Source: Mycobacterium pseudokansasii (lineage in GTDB: Bacteria; Actinomycetota; Actinomycetes; Mycobacteriales; Mycobacteriaceae). Taken from it: a stretch of DNA of 64,000 nucleotides. Each line of letters starts with the position of its first letter. The stretch's first letter is position 1. Location: assembly GCF_900566075.1 (NCBI RefSeq), contig NZ_UPHU01000001.1, forward strand, positions 5,456,325 to 5,520,324, in the 5' to 3' direction. This document shows positions 28,206 through 36,811 of the stretch, piece after piece. The position numbers and the translations under genes are program-made. The notes beneath the pieces are model-generated. The model was not told where the DNA came from and did no database searches. It worked only from the letters and a program-made list of their open reading frames with translations.

Positions 28206-29048
28206 ATGGCACGCTCCGACGTCCTGGTCTCTGCCGACTGGGCTGAGAGCAATCTCAGCAATCCGGAAGCCGCCAACATCGTCTTCGTCGAAGTCGACGA
28301 GGACACCAGCGTATACGACGACGGCCACATCCCCGGCGCCATCAAGCTGGACTGGCGCACCGACCTGCAGGACCCCGTCAAGCGCGACTTCGTCGATGCC
28401 CAGCAATTCTCGAAATTGCTCAGCGACCGCGGCATCGCCAACGACGACACCGTGATCCTCTACGGTGGCAACAACAACTGGTTCGCCGCCTACGCCTACT
28501 GGTATTTCAAGTTGTACGGCCACGAGAAGGTCAAGCTCCTCGACGGCGGCCGCAAGAAGTGGGAACTCGACGGCCGCCCGCTGTCCACCGACACCGTCAC
28601 CAGGCCCGCGACCTCCTACAGCGCGGCCCCGGCGGACAACGCCATCCGCGCATTTCGCGACGAGGTGATCGCGGCCATCGGCGCCAAGAACCTGGTCGAC
28701 GTGCGATCCCCCGACGAATTCTCCGGGAAGATCCTGGCGCCGGCGCATTTGCCGCAGGAACAGAGCCAGCGGCCCGGCCATATTCCCGGGGCGATCAACG
28801 TGCCGTGGAGCAAGACCGCCAACGAGGACGGCACCTTCAAGTCCGACGAGCAGCTGGCCCGGTTGTACGCCGACGCCGGCCTGGACGGCGCGAAAGAAAC
28901 CATCGCGTACTGCCGAATCGGGGAGCGGTCCTCGCATACCTGGTTCGTCTTGCACGAACTGCTCGGGCACAAGAACGTCAAGAACTACGACGGTAGTTGG
29001 ACGGAATACGGCTCCCTGGTGGGCGCCCCGATCGAGTTGGGAAACTGA
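28206..29048 (+). CDS. cysA: thiosulfate sulfurtransferase (rhodanese) CysA2/CysA3-like
   Basis: A 280-residue tandem-rhodanese protein. The N-terminal domain is catalytically inactive, and the C-terminal domain carries the active-site loop CRIGERSSHTWF with the persulfide Cys. It transfers sulfur from thiosulfate to cyanide or thiol acceptors. It is equivalent to Rv0815c (cysA2; nearly identical to cysA3). Start ATG at 28206 with GAAAGGA upstream. Regulated with its neighbours through the polycysteine leader. Confidence 0.95.
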   Translation: MARSDVLVSADWAESNLSNPEAANIVFVEVDEDTSVYDDGHIPGAIKLDWRTDLQDPVKRDFVDAQQFSKLLSDRGIANDDTVILYGGNNNWFAAYAYWYFKLYGHEKVKLLDGGRKKWELDGRPLSTDTVTRPATSYSAAPADNAIRAFRDEVIAAIGAKNLVDVRSPDEFSGKILAPAHLPQEQSQRPGHIPGAINVPWSKTANEDGTFKSDEQLARLYADAGLDGAKETIAYCRIGERSSHTWFVLHELLGHKNVKNYDGSWTEYGSLVGAPIELGN

Positions 29049-29049
29049 T

Positions 29050-29352
29050 ATGTGCACTGCGCCGAAGCAAGGACTGACGCTGCCTGCCAGTGTCGACCTG
29101 GAAAAGGAAACAGTGATCACCGGTCGCGTCGTGGACCGCGACGGCCAAGCCGTGGGCGGCGCCTTCGTCCGACTGCTGGACTCGTCCGACGAGTTCACCG
29201 CGGAGGTGGTCGCGTCGGCCACCGGTGACTTCCGGTTCTTCGCCGCGCCGGGCTCCTGGACGGTGCGCGCGTTGTCGAAAGTCGGCAACGGTGACGCGGT
29301 GGTCAGACCGTCGGGCGCGGGCATTCACGAGGTCGACGTCAAGATCGCCTGA
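29050..29352 (+). CDS. sseC: SseC family protein (DUF1416)
   Basis: A 100-residue DUF1416 protein with a transthyretin-like carboxypeptidase-regulatory fold (VITGRVVDRDGQAVGGAFVRLLD ... FRFFAAPGSWTVRAL). It starts 1 bp after the cysA stop and is equivalent to Rv0814c (sseC2). It is always linked to cysA in mycobacteria, so it probably assists sulfur transfer, though the biochemical role is unknown. Confidence 0.93.
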   Translation: MCTAPKQGLTLPASVDLEKETVITGRVVDRDGQAVGGAFVRLLDSSDEFTAEVVASATGDFRFFAAPGSWTVRALSKVGNGDAVVRPSGAGIHEVDVKIA

Positions 29353-29375
29353 CGGCCGGCCAGGCTGATCCCGGA

Positions 29376-29381
29376 TAGACT
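29376..29381 (+). promoter_or_regulatory. -10 element TAGACT of a leaderless transcript
   Basis: TAGACT is followed by 7 bp and then GTG at 29389, the spacing of mycobacterial leaderless promoters. It would drive the small membrane ORF and the nitrobindin gene independently of the sulfur operon. Confidence 0.5.
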
Positions 29382-29388
29382 CATCCAC

Positions 29389-29487
29389 GTGGTGCTGTTC
29401 TTCGAGATCATGCTGATCCTGGCGACAGTGGTTATCTCCTGGTTCGCGCTGTACGCGCTGTATCGGCTGATCACCGACGAGTCGTGA
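29389..29487 (+). CDS. 32-residue single-helix membrane peptide
   Basis: The peptide is essentially one membrane helix ([20 protein letters not shown]) with an acidic N-side Glu and a short ITDES tail. It has a leaderless-type -10 seven bases upstream, and its stop overlaps the next start (GTGA), both good signs of real translation. It is probably a small membrane protein coupled to the nitrobindin gene. No family is recognised; such short genes are often missed in annotation. Confidence 0.65.
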   Translation: MVLFFEIMLILATVVISWFALYALYRLITDES

Positions 29488-30161
29488 CCTCCGACGACGG
29501 CCATAACGGGCCGGGCGCAGTTGCGGGCTCCGGCGACCGTGGCGTCGCTGGAATTTTTCAAGCCGCCGAACGCGCCAAGCTCACCGCGGCCCGCAACATT
29601 CCCGCCTTCGATGACCTGCCGCTACCCGCTGACACCGCGAACCTGCGCCAAGGCGCCAGCCTGCACGACGCACTGCTGGCACTGCTGCCGCTGGTCGGTG
29701 TGTGGCGCGGGGAAGGCGAGGGCCGCGGACACGACGGCGACTACCGCTTCGGCCAGCAGATCGTGGTGTCGCACGACGGCGGCGACTATTTGAATTGGGA
29801 AGCCCGGTCGTGGCGTCTCACCGACACCGGTGAATACCACGAACCGGGTTTACGCGAGACGGGTTTCTGGCGTTTCGTCAGCGATCCCGACGACCCGAGC
29901 GAGTCGCAGGCGATCGAGCTGCTGCTGGCCCACTCCGCTGGTTATGTCGAGTTGTTCTACGGCCGTCCGCGCACCCAGTCGTCCTGGGAGTTGGTGACCG
30001 ACGCGTTGGCCCGGAGCCGCTCCGGCGTGCTGGTCGGCGGGGCCAAGCGGCTCTACGGCATCGTCGAGGGCGGCGACCTGGCCTATGTCGAGGAGCGGGT
30101 GGACGCCGACGGCGGGTTGGTGCCGCATCTGTCGGCGCGCCTGTCCAGATTCGTCGGCTAA
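29484..30161 (+). CDS. nitrobindin-like haem-binding protein (Rv0813c-like)
   Basis: A 225-residue FABP-like beta-barrel of the nitrobindin (DUF1794) family. The motif GVWRGEGEG opens the barrel and the C-terminal [11 protein letters not shown] carries the proximal haem His. Nitrobindins bind ferric haem, isomerise peroxynitrite and may sense NO. The N-terminus has about 45 extra residues before the barrel, as in Rv0813c. It starts with GTG at 29484, overlapping the small membrane ORF by 4 bp. Confidence 0.88.
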   Translation: MTSDDGHNGPGAVAGSGDRGVAGIFQAAERAKLTAARNIPAFDDLPLPADTANLRQGASLHDALLALLPLVGVWRGEGEGRGHDGDYRFGQQIVVSHDGGDYLNWEARSWRLTDTGEYHEPGLRETGFWRFVSDPDDPSESQAIELLLAHSAGYVELFYGRPRTQSSWELVTDALARSRSGVLVGGAKRLYGIVEGGDLAYVEERVDADGGLVPHLSARLSRFVG

Positions 30162-30281
30162 GAGTTGGCCCCCGGCCCGACCCGCCGAAGCTAACCGGCT
30201 CATTTGTTGCCTTCGGCCTCCGGTTCTGCGTGTACTGTTCGACGACCGAACAGCCGATGCACGAACGAAAGGAGCCGGCGG

Positions 30282-32660
30282 ATGGCGCGCAGCAGGACAC
30301 CCTCACCGGTGGCTCGCTGGGTGGTGTCGGTCATCGGGGTGCTGTTGATCGCCTATCTCGCCGCGGTAGCCCTGCAACCAGCCATTCTCGATCTGCTGCC
30401 GACGTGGCTGAGCTGGTTCGGCCGTCCGGGATCGATGGCGACCATCGCGGTCGTGGTGGCGGTTTTGATCGCGGTCTCGGTGCTGAACTTCCGGGGAAAC
30501 TCCAGCCACCGGCTGGTGGGTGTTTCGTTCACCGTGATCGCATTGCTCATCACGATGAGCGCCGTGTTGGGCCTCAGTTCGTACTGGGGTTGTCACGACG
30601 CCAACCATCCGGCCTTCTTCACCCCGCTGATGTGGACCGCCCAGCTGGTCAAAGGCAGCACCGGGGACACCTCGCTCAGCGGGCGCACCTGCCCCAACCC
30701 CACCCCCGTCGGCCTGGAACTGGCCCGCATCGCGGCGCTGTCGGCGATCTTCACCGGGTTGGGCGGCGTCGTCGTCGGCGTCTTCCGCTCCCAGGTGGAC
30801 CGGCTGCGGGCCAACCTCGCCGACTCGGTCACCGCCATCGTCGGTGTCGACGACGACACCGAATCGATGGTCAGCGCAATCGCGCGGACGCTGGACCGGC
30901 GCAGCACCCTGGTGGTGATCACCAACGCCGGCGACGACCGGGTGCAGCGGGTCCGCAGGCTGAGCGCCCGGGTGGTGCTGGTCGACCTCAACGCCCCGTC
31001 CACCCTGGTGTCGCTGCGACTGTGGCGACATCTCGGGCGGCTCTATCTGATGTCGCCCGATCCGGCGACCAACCTGACGTGGCTGGACCTGATTGGTCGC
31101 CGGCTCGCCGAGATCGGCGACAGGCAGCGGTTGCCGCTCATCGTTCGCATCGACGACCCGTGGCTGGCCGAGGCGTGGCGGGCCCAGCAGTTCGGTGGCT
31201 CCGACACCAGATGGGCCGCCGACGTGGTCGGCCGGTACGAAGTCACCGCCGGCCGACTACTCGACGGCGTTATCGCGACGCCCAACATTCAACGCGTATT
31301 TGTCTGCGGCACTTCGCAATTGACGTTGGCGCTGTGCGCCGACCTGACCCGCCGCGCCCTCGAACGCGACTTCTACACGCCGCCCGGCGTGGCACCCCTG
31401 CCGGCGCTCACGCTGGTGGAACGGGACGCCGAGGACTACCTCAAGGACCATCAGTTCTACCGCCAGCAGGCCGGCTTCTTGTCCGAGGGCCCGACGATCG
31501 ACGCGGTGCCCGAGGCGCCGACGGTCCCGACTCTGCTGCGGCTGATCGGTGACGCCGACCCGGCAACCTGCGCGGTGATTCTGGTCGACACCCATTCCGC
31601 GGCCACCGGCACCAGGCTGGGCGCGCGCGTGCCCGCGATGCCCGTCTACGCTTGGGACCCCAATGCCCGGGGCACCGACGATTCCTCGCAGATCGTCGGC
31701 CTGCTGCAGACCTACAGCCTGGCACTGGACACCCGCCAGGGCCAGGTACAGGATGCCTGGGAACGAGCAGCCAGGCTGATCCACGAGCGCTATGTCGCCA
31801 CCATCGACCCGAGCGCGCCCAGATCCCCGGCGGCCATGCCGTGGGCCCAACTGGACGAGTTCTATCGCGGATCGAACCGGCGCCAGGTGCGCAACGCGCT
31901 ATGGATGGTCGAACGGATCGCCGGACATACCTGGAACACCTGGGGCAGCCCCCCGGCTCAGCTGTCCGGCCGGGACATGGCCGATCTGCCGCCGCTGGAA
32001 CAGCTCGCCCTGATGGGCTTCGACCGCCATTCGGCGCTGAGCATGGCCAAGGCAGAACACGAGGACTGGTGTCGCTACTACCGTCGCAATGGCTGGAAGT
32101 ACGGAACCCCCCGCGACGATTCCCGCCGAATCCACGACAAGCTGGTCGACTGGTCGGAGGTGGAATGCAATCCCGACCTGCTCAACGCCGCGGTGCGCAG
32201 CCTGGCGGCCACCCTGTGGAGCCTGCGCCAGCTGGGCTACCGGTCGCGCCCGCTGTGGCGGTCCTTCACTCGTGTCGGGACGGTCACCGCTGAGCAGCGG
32301 AGCAGCCCGTGGACCTGGAGGTCGGATTCGGGACAGACCATGCGCGCAGCCGCGGGAGATTGGGCCGTCGAAGCCGACGGAAAGACCTGGTCCGTGCGCG
32401 ACGACATCTTCCGGGCCACCTATGAGGATGTCGGCGACGGGCAATGGCGCAGAAAGGGGCAGGTGCAGGGTCGGCCCGCGCACGCGGGCGAGACGATCAA
32501 CACCCTGGAAGGGCCGACGACCGCCGCGGACGGAGACTGGGTGGTACGCGGCAGTGACGGCGAGCAATGGCCAGTTCCTGGAGACGAGTTCGCCCGCCGC
32601 TATGTCGAACTTCGTCCCCCGGCGGATGAGGACGCCCACGACGGACCGGATGGTAGATAG
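30282..32660 (+). CDS. membrane protein with TrkA-N-like and RyR domains and a C-terminal repeat
   Basis: A 792-residue protein with start ATG at 30282, preceded by AAAGGAG. Four hydrophobic helices occur at about 12-34, 51-68, 77-100 and 146-168. Two nucleotide-binding-like (TrkA-N) segments follow: one around VTAIVGVDDDTESMVSAI and one at about 338 (RVFVCGTSQLTLALC). At about 575-650 lies a RyR domain (EHEDWCRYYRRNGWKYG, then DDSRRIHDKLVDWSEV). The C-terminus has two copies of a short module with GDWxVxxxDGxxWxVxxxxF (about 692 and 752). It resembles ligand-gated K+ channel regulators, but no pore filter is evident. It lies next to a TIR-domain receptor. Function unknown; a signalling or defence role is plausible. 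Confidence 0.8.
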   Translation: MARSRTPSPVARWVVSVIGVLLIAYLAAVALQPAILDLLPTWLSWFGRPGSMATIAVVVAVLIAVSVLNFRGNSSHRLVGVSFTVIALLITMSAVLGLSSYWGCHDANHPAFFTPLMWTAQLVKGSTGDTSLSGRTCPNPTPVGLELARIAALSAIFTGLGGVVVGVFRSQVDRLRANLADSVTAIVGVDDDTESMVSAIARTLDRRSTLVVITNAGDDRVQRVRRLSARVVLVDLNAPSTLVSLRLWRHLGRLYLMSPDPATNLTWLDLIGRRLAEIGDRQRLPLIVRIDDPWLAEAWRAQQFGGSDTRWAADVVGRYEVTAGRLLDGVIATPNIQRVFVCGTSQLTLALCADLTRRALERDFYTPPGVAPLPALTLVERDAEDYLKDHQFYRQQAGFLSEGPTIDAVPEAPTVPTLLRLIGDADPATCAVILVDTHSAATGTRLGARVPAMPVYAWDPNARGTDDSSQIVGLLQTYSLALDTRQGQVQDAWERAARLIHERYVATIDPSAPRSPAAMPWAQLDEFYRGSNRRQVRNALWMVERIAGHTWNTWGSPPAQLSGRDMADLPPLEQLALMGFDRHSALSMAKAEHEDWCRYYRRNGWKYGTPRDDSRRIHDKLVDWSEVECNPDLLNAAVRSLAATLWSLRQLGYRSRPLWRSFTRVGTVTAEQRSSPWTWRSDSGQTMRAAAGDWAVEADGKTWSVRDDIFRATYEDVGDGQWRRKGQVQGRPAHAGETINTLEGPTTAADGDWVVRGSDGEQWPVPGDEFARRYVELRPPADEDAHDGPDGR

Positions 32661-32800
32661 AAGGACGCATCGGCGCCAACCGGCGTCATGATGCAGCGCA
32701 CGTTTGCCAAAGCCAGATTGCTGTGCTCAATGCCATGCGCTACCGTCGCTTGACGGATTCGCCGTGTTAGCTCCCCGCGCCCCCTCAATCGGAGACTGCT

Positions 32801-34306
32801 ATGGCCATATTTATCAGCTACTCAAGCCAAGACCGGTCGTCGCTGGAAGCCCTGACGGCCGCGCTTCGGCGTGCCCAGCAGCAAGTGTGGTTCGATCAAG
32901 AGCTGGGTGGCGGCGACGCTTGGTGGAACAAGATCCTGGAGCAGATTCGCGCGTCTGACGTCTTCATCGTCGCGCTGTCGAATCACTGGCTGCAGTCCAA
33001 ACCCAGCCAGGCCGAATTGCGCTACGCGCAAGCCCTGCAACGGCCGATCCTTCCGGTACAGGTCGGGCCGGTCGACAGTGTGCGGGTAAATCCGGTCTCG
33101 ACGTTGCAGATCATCAACTACCAGAACCCGACCGTTGACGCCGGCATCCAATTGGTCACGGCGATCCACGCGCTGCGTGACAAGGTCCCGCCGCTGCCGT
33201 CGCCGCTGCCCGAGGAACCGCCCGTACCGTTCGGCTACCTGATGCGGCTCGGCGACACCCTGGCCGAAAAGGAGCTCAGCCCCCAGCAACAACTCCAGAT
33301 GCTGGTGGAGCTTCGATCCGGGCTAGACGAGGACGGCGACGATCCGAGCGCTCGCAGCGACATCGCGCAGCTGCTGCGCATGCTGCGCATGCGACACGAC
33401 GTCACGTACCGCACCCGCACCGAAATCGACAATGTGCTCGCCGAAATCGGCGCCGTCGAAGCGGGCCCGGCCGGCGCAGCGTCGGCACCGCAAGCCACAC
33501 CGCTACCGAGTCCGGCTCCGGCAGCCGAGGCGGCGTCCAGCACCCCGTCTCGGCCGGCACCGGCGCCGGTCGCGCCCAGCGGCGCCACCGGGCAGTCGAA
33601 CAAGCGGCTGCTCGTCATCGGCGGTGCCGTCGTGGCCGTCGTCGTCGCCGTCGCGCTGATCGCGGTGTTCGCCACCCAGGGAGGCGGTCGTAAGCCGGCG
33701 GCCAAGCCGGGCGGCTCCACGGCTCCGGCGGCTCCGGCGGCCTCATCCCGCATCGAACCGATGCTGCTCGGCGCCGCAGAAGTCGGACAGATTCTCGGAG
33801 ACCAGAACATGTTGGTCTCTGCACACGGCGACCAACTGCGCACCCCGCAGGGGACGCTCTCCGAGCCGGCATGCCTGGCGGCCTACGAACCCCTCCAGGA
33901 GTCGGTGTATCGGACTCATTCCCCTAGCGAGGTGCGCAGCCAGGTCCTGCACACCCAAGGCGAGAACCCGGCGCACCGAGTGATCGAAGCCGCCGCTGTC
34001 TTCCCGTCGGCCGAGAAGGCTCGGGCGTTCGTCCAGGCGTCCGCAGACAAATGGGCGGCCTGCGCTAACCAGACCGTCAAGTTCACCAGTTCGACCAAAA
34101 CCAGCGAATGGACCTTCGGGGATGTGACCGGGGCTTCCCCCAAGATCGCCCAGGTACGCACTGAGACCGACGGCAGCGGCAAGGCCTGCCAGCACGTGCT
34201 GAGGGCGGTCTCCGATGTGGTCATCGAGGTGGAGGCCTGCGGTACGGACATCGCTGACGGAGCCGGCCAGATCGCAGAACAGATGAGCGCCAAAGCGGCG
34301 AAATAA
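32801..34306 (+). CDS. TIR domain - membrane helix - PknH-like extracellular sensor protein
   Basis: A 501-residue one-pass membrane receptor. Residues 1-130 form a TIR domain (IFISYSSQD, then FIVALSNHWLQSKPSQAEL) that keeps the Glu at 72 expected of NAD-cleaving TIRs. A linker with a short helical part (150-215) and Ala/Pro-rich stretch leads to a membrane helix at 270-291. The outer domain (about 318-501) is of the PknH_C sensor type, with four cysteines (in SEPACLA, WAACANQ, GKACQHV, VEACGTD) placed to form two disulfides as in the kinase PknH. In effect the kinase of a PknH-like receptor is replaced by a TIR. It is 140 bp downstream of the RyR gene in the same direction. Confidence 0.88.
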   Translation: MAIFISYSSQDRSSLEALTAALRRAQQQVWFDQELGGGDAWWNKILEQIRASDVFIVALSNHWLQSKPSQAELRYAQALQRPILPVQVGPVDSVRVNPVSTLQIINYQNPTVDAGIQLVTAIHALRDKVPPLPSPLPEEPPVPFGYLMRLGDTLAEKELSPQQQLQMLVELRSGLDEDGDDPSARSDIAQLLRMLRMRHDVTYRTRTEIDNVLAEIGAVEAGPAGAASAPQATPLPSPAPAAEAASSTPSRPAPAPVAPSGATGQSNKRLLVIGGAVVAVVVAVALIAVFATQGGGRKPAAKPGGSTAPAAPAASSRIEPMLLGAAEVGQILGDQNMLVSAHGDQLRTPQGTLSEPACLAAYEPLQESVYRTHSPSEVRSQVLHTQGENPAHRVIEAAAVFPSAEKARAFVQASADKWAACANQTVKFTSSTKTSEWTFGDVTGASPKIAQVRTETDGSGKACQHVLRAVSDVVIEVEACGTDIADGAGQIAEQMSAKAAK

Positions 34307-34324
34307 CACCGGCTGGATATGGAG

Positions 34325-34373
34325 CGGCCCCCGAGCGCATTTCCGGTTGGACAGATCGGAAGCTCGGGGGCCG
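34325..34373. terminator. strong GC-rich hairpin between converging units
   Basis: GGCCCCCGAGC (34326-34336) pairs perfectly with GCTCGGGGGCC (34362-34372), with an inner TTCCG/CGGAA extension and a loop of about 10 nt. It follows the TIR gene by 19 bp and also lies downstream of the minus-strand pabC and the short ORF, so it can end transcription from both sides. No T-run follows, which is usual in mycobacteria. Read on the minus strand it may instead be part of a structured RNA. Confidence 0.65.
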
Positions 34374-34432
34374 GGTGGCTACGTGGGATTCGCCAGCGTG
34401 CGTTGAACGCCGGCTCTTCCGAGCCATTGCAG

Positions 34433-34471
34433 CTAGCGCGCAGCCACCTCACATGTCCATGAAGCTATCAA
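34433..34471 (-). CDS. 12-codon ORF with a near-perfect Shine-Dalgarno, unknown
   Basis: On the minus strand AAAGGAGGTGG (34491-34481), an almost perfect anti-16S match, is followed at ideal spacing by TTG and an 11-codon continuation ending TAG (product MIASWTCEVAAR). It is downstream of pabC and upstream of the large hairpin. Such a strong ribosome-binding site in front of so short a frame suggests a regulatory peptide or a leader element; alternatively the true product is a structured RNA. I do not recognise it. Confidence 0.4.
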   Translation of the reverse strand: MIASWTCEVAAR

Positions 34472-34548
34472 TTTCGCGGACCACCTCCTTTCCTGTGTAC
34501 GGCTGACCGTACCCTCACTTCGAGCTGCCGACAACAGAATTGGCGTCT

Positions 34549-35463
34549 TCAGCGGTCGCTGACGATGGCCGCATCGACCAATTCGGCGAATGCGGCGGCG
34601 ATTCGGGCGGGGGGTAGTCGTCGGCCGTTGAGGGTGTGCACGCGAGCCGCCAGAGTCATGCTCGACACCAGCCAAACCCCTTGAGCGGCAACCAGATCGA
34701 ATACTCGCAAGGCCCGGTAGTCGCAGTCGTAGCCGCTGGCCCGGGCCACGTGGAAGAGGGCTTGCTGGGTGGTGCCGCGCAGGATCGGATACCACGGCGG
34801 CGGCGTGAGCAGGCAGGGGTTACCGCCGGCCATGCCATCATCGTCGGTAGCGATGATCACCGTGGAGCGGGGTCCTTCGAGGACGTAGCCGTCGGAGCTG
34901 ACGAAGATGACGTCGCCGGCGCCCTGCCTGGCGGCGTGCCGCAAGGCGGCCATGTTGACCGCGTAGGACAGCGTCTTGGCGCCGGCCATGAGCCAGGGCA
35001 TTGTGTCGGCGCCGGCGGCCGGCAGTCCGCGGTCCAGGGTGATCGCCGCGACGCCGGAATGCCGGACCGCGCCGACCCGGTCGGGGACGGGGTTGACCAT
35101 CACGTAGGCCGTCGGTGCCGCGGGCGCACCTTCGGCGAGCGGCGGACCGCTCTCCGGGCCGCGGCTGTAGATCAGCCGCATCGCACCCTCGTCGCCGGTG
35201 CCGGCAACCCACCGCTGCGTGGCCAGGTTGATGGCATGCCTCCAGTCGGCGAGGTCCGGTTCGGGCAAATCCATCAGTCGGGCCGAATGGGTCAGCCGCT
35301 GCAGATGCGCTTCCACTAGACACGCCGCGCCATCGCGCACCAGCAGCGTCTCGAAAACGCCGTCACCCCGCACCGCGGCCAGATCGTCGGCCCGCAACAA
35401 CGGCGTCTCCGGTGTGAGGATTTCACCATCGAGCGTGACGACAACGCCGAGATGCCCGGCCAT
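34549..35463 (-). CDS. aminodeoxychorismate lyase / class IV aminotransferase (Rv0812-like)
   Basis: A 304-residue PLP enzyme of fold type IV. The PLP lysine lies in LMAGAKTLSYAVNMAA, and VFVSSDGYVLEG-type and RGTTQQALF segments hold the phosphate cup. Family members either release pyruvate from aminodeoxychorismate to give p-aminobenzoate (folate path, PabC) or transaminate branched-chain amino acids; the position next to a folate-binding YgfZ-like gene favours PabC. It is divergent from that gene by 100 bp. Confidence 0.87.
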   Translation of the reverse strand: MAGHLGVVVTLDGEILTPETPLLRADDLAAVRGDGVFETLLVRDGAACLVEAHLQRLTHSARLMDLPEPDLADWRHAINLATQRWVAGTGDEGAMRLIYSRGPESGPPLAEGAPAAPTAYVMVNPVPDRVGAVRHSGVAAITLDRGLPAAGADTMPWLMAGAKTLSYAVNMAALRHAARQGAGDVIFVSSDGYVLEGPRSTVIIATDDDGMAGGNPCLLTPPPWYPILRGTTQQALFHVARASGYDCDYRALRVFDLVAAQGVWLVSSMTLAARVHTLNGRRLPPARIAAAFAELVDAAIVSDR

Positions 35464-35563
35464 GCCCCAGGAGCCTAGTGGCCCACTCCCGTGGGTTTGA
35501 TGCCCGCTCGGTCCGGAGATTAGCGACTCGAGTGCCCGTAGAGTCCTTCCGTAGAGTCGATGT

Positions 35564-36655
35564 GTGACCGCAGTCCCCGCCCCGAATCCAGGACCCGACG
35601 CCGGCGCGATCTGGCATTACGGTGATCCGTTGGGCGAACAGCGTGCGGCCGAGACCGATGCCGTATTCGTCGATCGCTCCCATCGCGCCGTCATCGCCTT
35701 GACCGGCAAGGACCGCCAGAGCTGGCTGCACAGCATTTCCACGCAGCATGTCAGCGAGCTGCCCGAGGGCGCCAGCACCGAGAATCTCAGCCTGGACGGA
35801 CAAGGCCGGGTGGAAGATCACTGGATCCAGACCGAGTTGGGTGGCACCACCTACCTCGACACCGAACCGTGGCGCGGCGAGCCGTTGCTGAGTTACCTGC
35901 GAAAGATGGTGTTCTGGGCCGACGTCACCCTCGATGCCGCCGACCTGGCGGTGCTGTCGCTGCTGGGCCCGCGGTTGTCCGACCGGACGGTACTGGACGT
36001 GTTGGGCCTGGACGCATTGCCGGCCGACCTGGCCGCGGCGCCGGTCGACGGCGGCGGATTTTTGCGCCGGATGCCGGCTCCCGCCGGGCGCATCGATCTG
36101 GACCTGCTGGTGCCGCGCGCCGACTGCGCCGACTGGCAGCACCGCTTGACGTATGCCGGTGTCCGACCGGCCGGGGTGTGGACCTACGAGGCACTTCGGG
36201 TAGCGGCCAGACGCCCCCGGCTGGGCGTCGACACCGACGAACGCACCATTCCCCATGAAGTGGGCTGGATCGGGGGCCCCGGGCTAGGGGCTGTGCACCT
36301 CGACAAGGGCTGCTACCGCGGACAAGAAACCGTCGCCCGGGTGCACAACCTCGGCAAACCGCCGCGGATGCTGGTGCTGTTGCATCTGGACGGCTCGGGG
36401 GATCGGCCGTCCACCGGCGATGCGGTTACGGCGGGCGGTCGCGCTGTCGGACGCGTCGGAACGGTGGTCGAGCACGTCGACCTGGGCCCGGTGGCGTTGG
36501 CTTTGGTCAAGCGGGGGCTGCCCGCCGATATCGAGCTGACTACCGGCCCCGATGCCGATATCGCCGCGGTAATCGACGCCGAGTCCTTGCCTCCTGCCGA
36601 CGAAATCGGCGCCGGACGGCTGGCCGTCGAGCGATTGCGACGCGGTGTTCGGTGA
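35564..36655 (+). CDS. YgfZ/GcvT family folate-binding protein (Rv0811c-like)
   Basis: A 363-residue protein with the GcvT aminomethyltransferase fold and the YgfZ signature DKGCYRGQETVAR, whose Cys is required in YgfZ. YgfZ-type proteins use tetrahydrofolate and assist assembly or repair of certain iron-sulfur enzymes. GTG start at 35564 (VTAVPAPNPG). Equivalent to Rv0811c; divergent from the PabC-like gene. Confidence 0.88.
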   Translation: MTAVPAPNPGPDAGAIWHYGDPLGEQRAAETDAVFVDRSHRAVIALTGKDRQSWLHSISTQHVSELPEGASTENLSLDGQGRVEDHWIQTELGGTTYLDTEPWRGEPLLSYLRKMVFWADVTLDAADLAVLSLLGPRLSDRTVLDVLGLDALPADLAAAPVDGGGFLRRMPAPAGRIDLDLLVPRADCADWQHRLTYAGVRPAGVWTYEALRVAARRPRLGVDTDERTIPHEVGWIGGPGLGAVHLDKGCYRGQETVARVHNLGKPPRMLVLLHLDGSGDRPSTGDAVTAGGRAVGRVGTVVEHVDLGPVALALVKRGLPADIELTTGPDADIAAVIDAESLPPADEIGAGRLAVERLRRGVR

Positions 36656-36811
36656 AACGTGTGACGTCCGCCATGCTGTCGGGACTTGGGTGGCAGGGTG
36701 TGCCCACGCCCACGCATGGGCACGGTAAGCTGTCGGCAGGACAATAACGACACTAAGAGATCGGAGCCGCCTACTCTAGGCCGCTCCGTTATTTCGCGAG
36801 GGGGTCCCCCC

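Noticed and set aside
32600..32800. Separate small gene between the RyR and TIR genes
   Set aside because: The 140-bp gap has only short antisense frames lacking signals.
36655..36811. Terminator hairpin GTGCCCACG...GCATGGGCAC after the YgfZ-like gene
   Set aside because: The stem is short and imperfect and can equally be random in GC-rich DNA.
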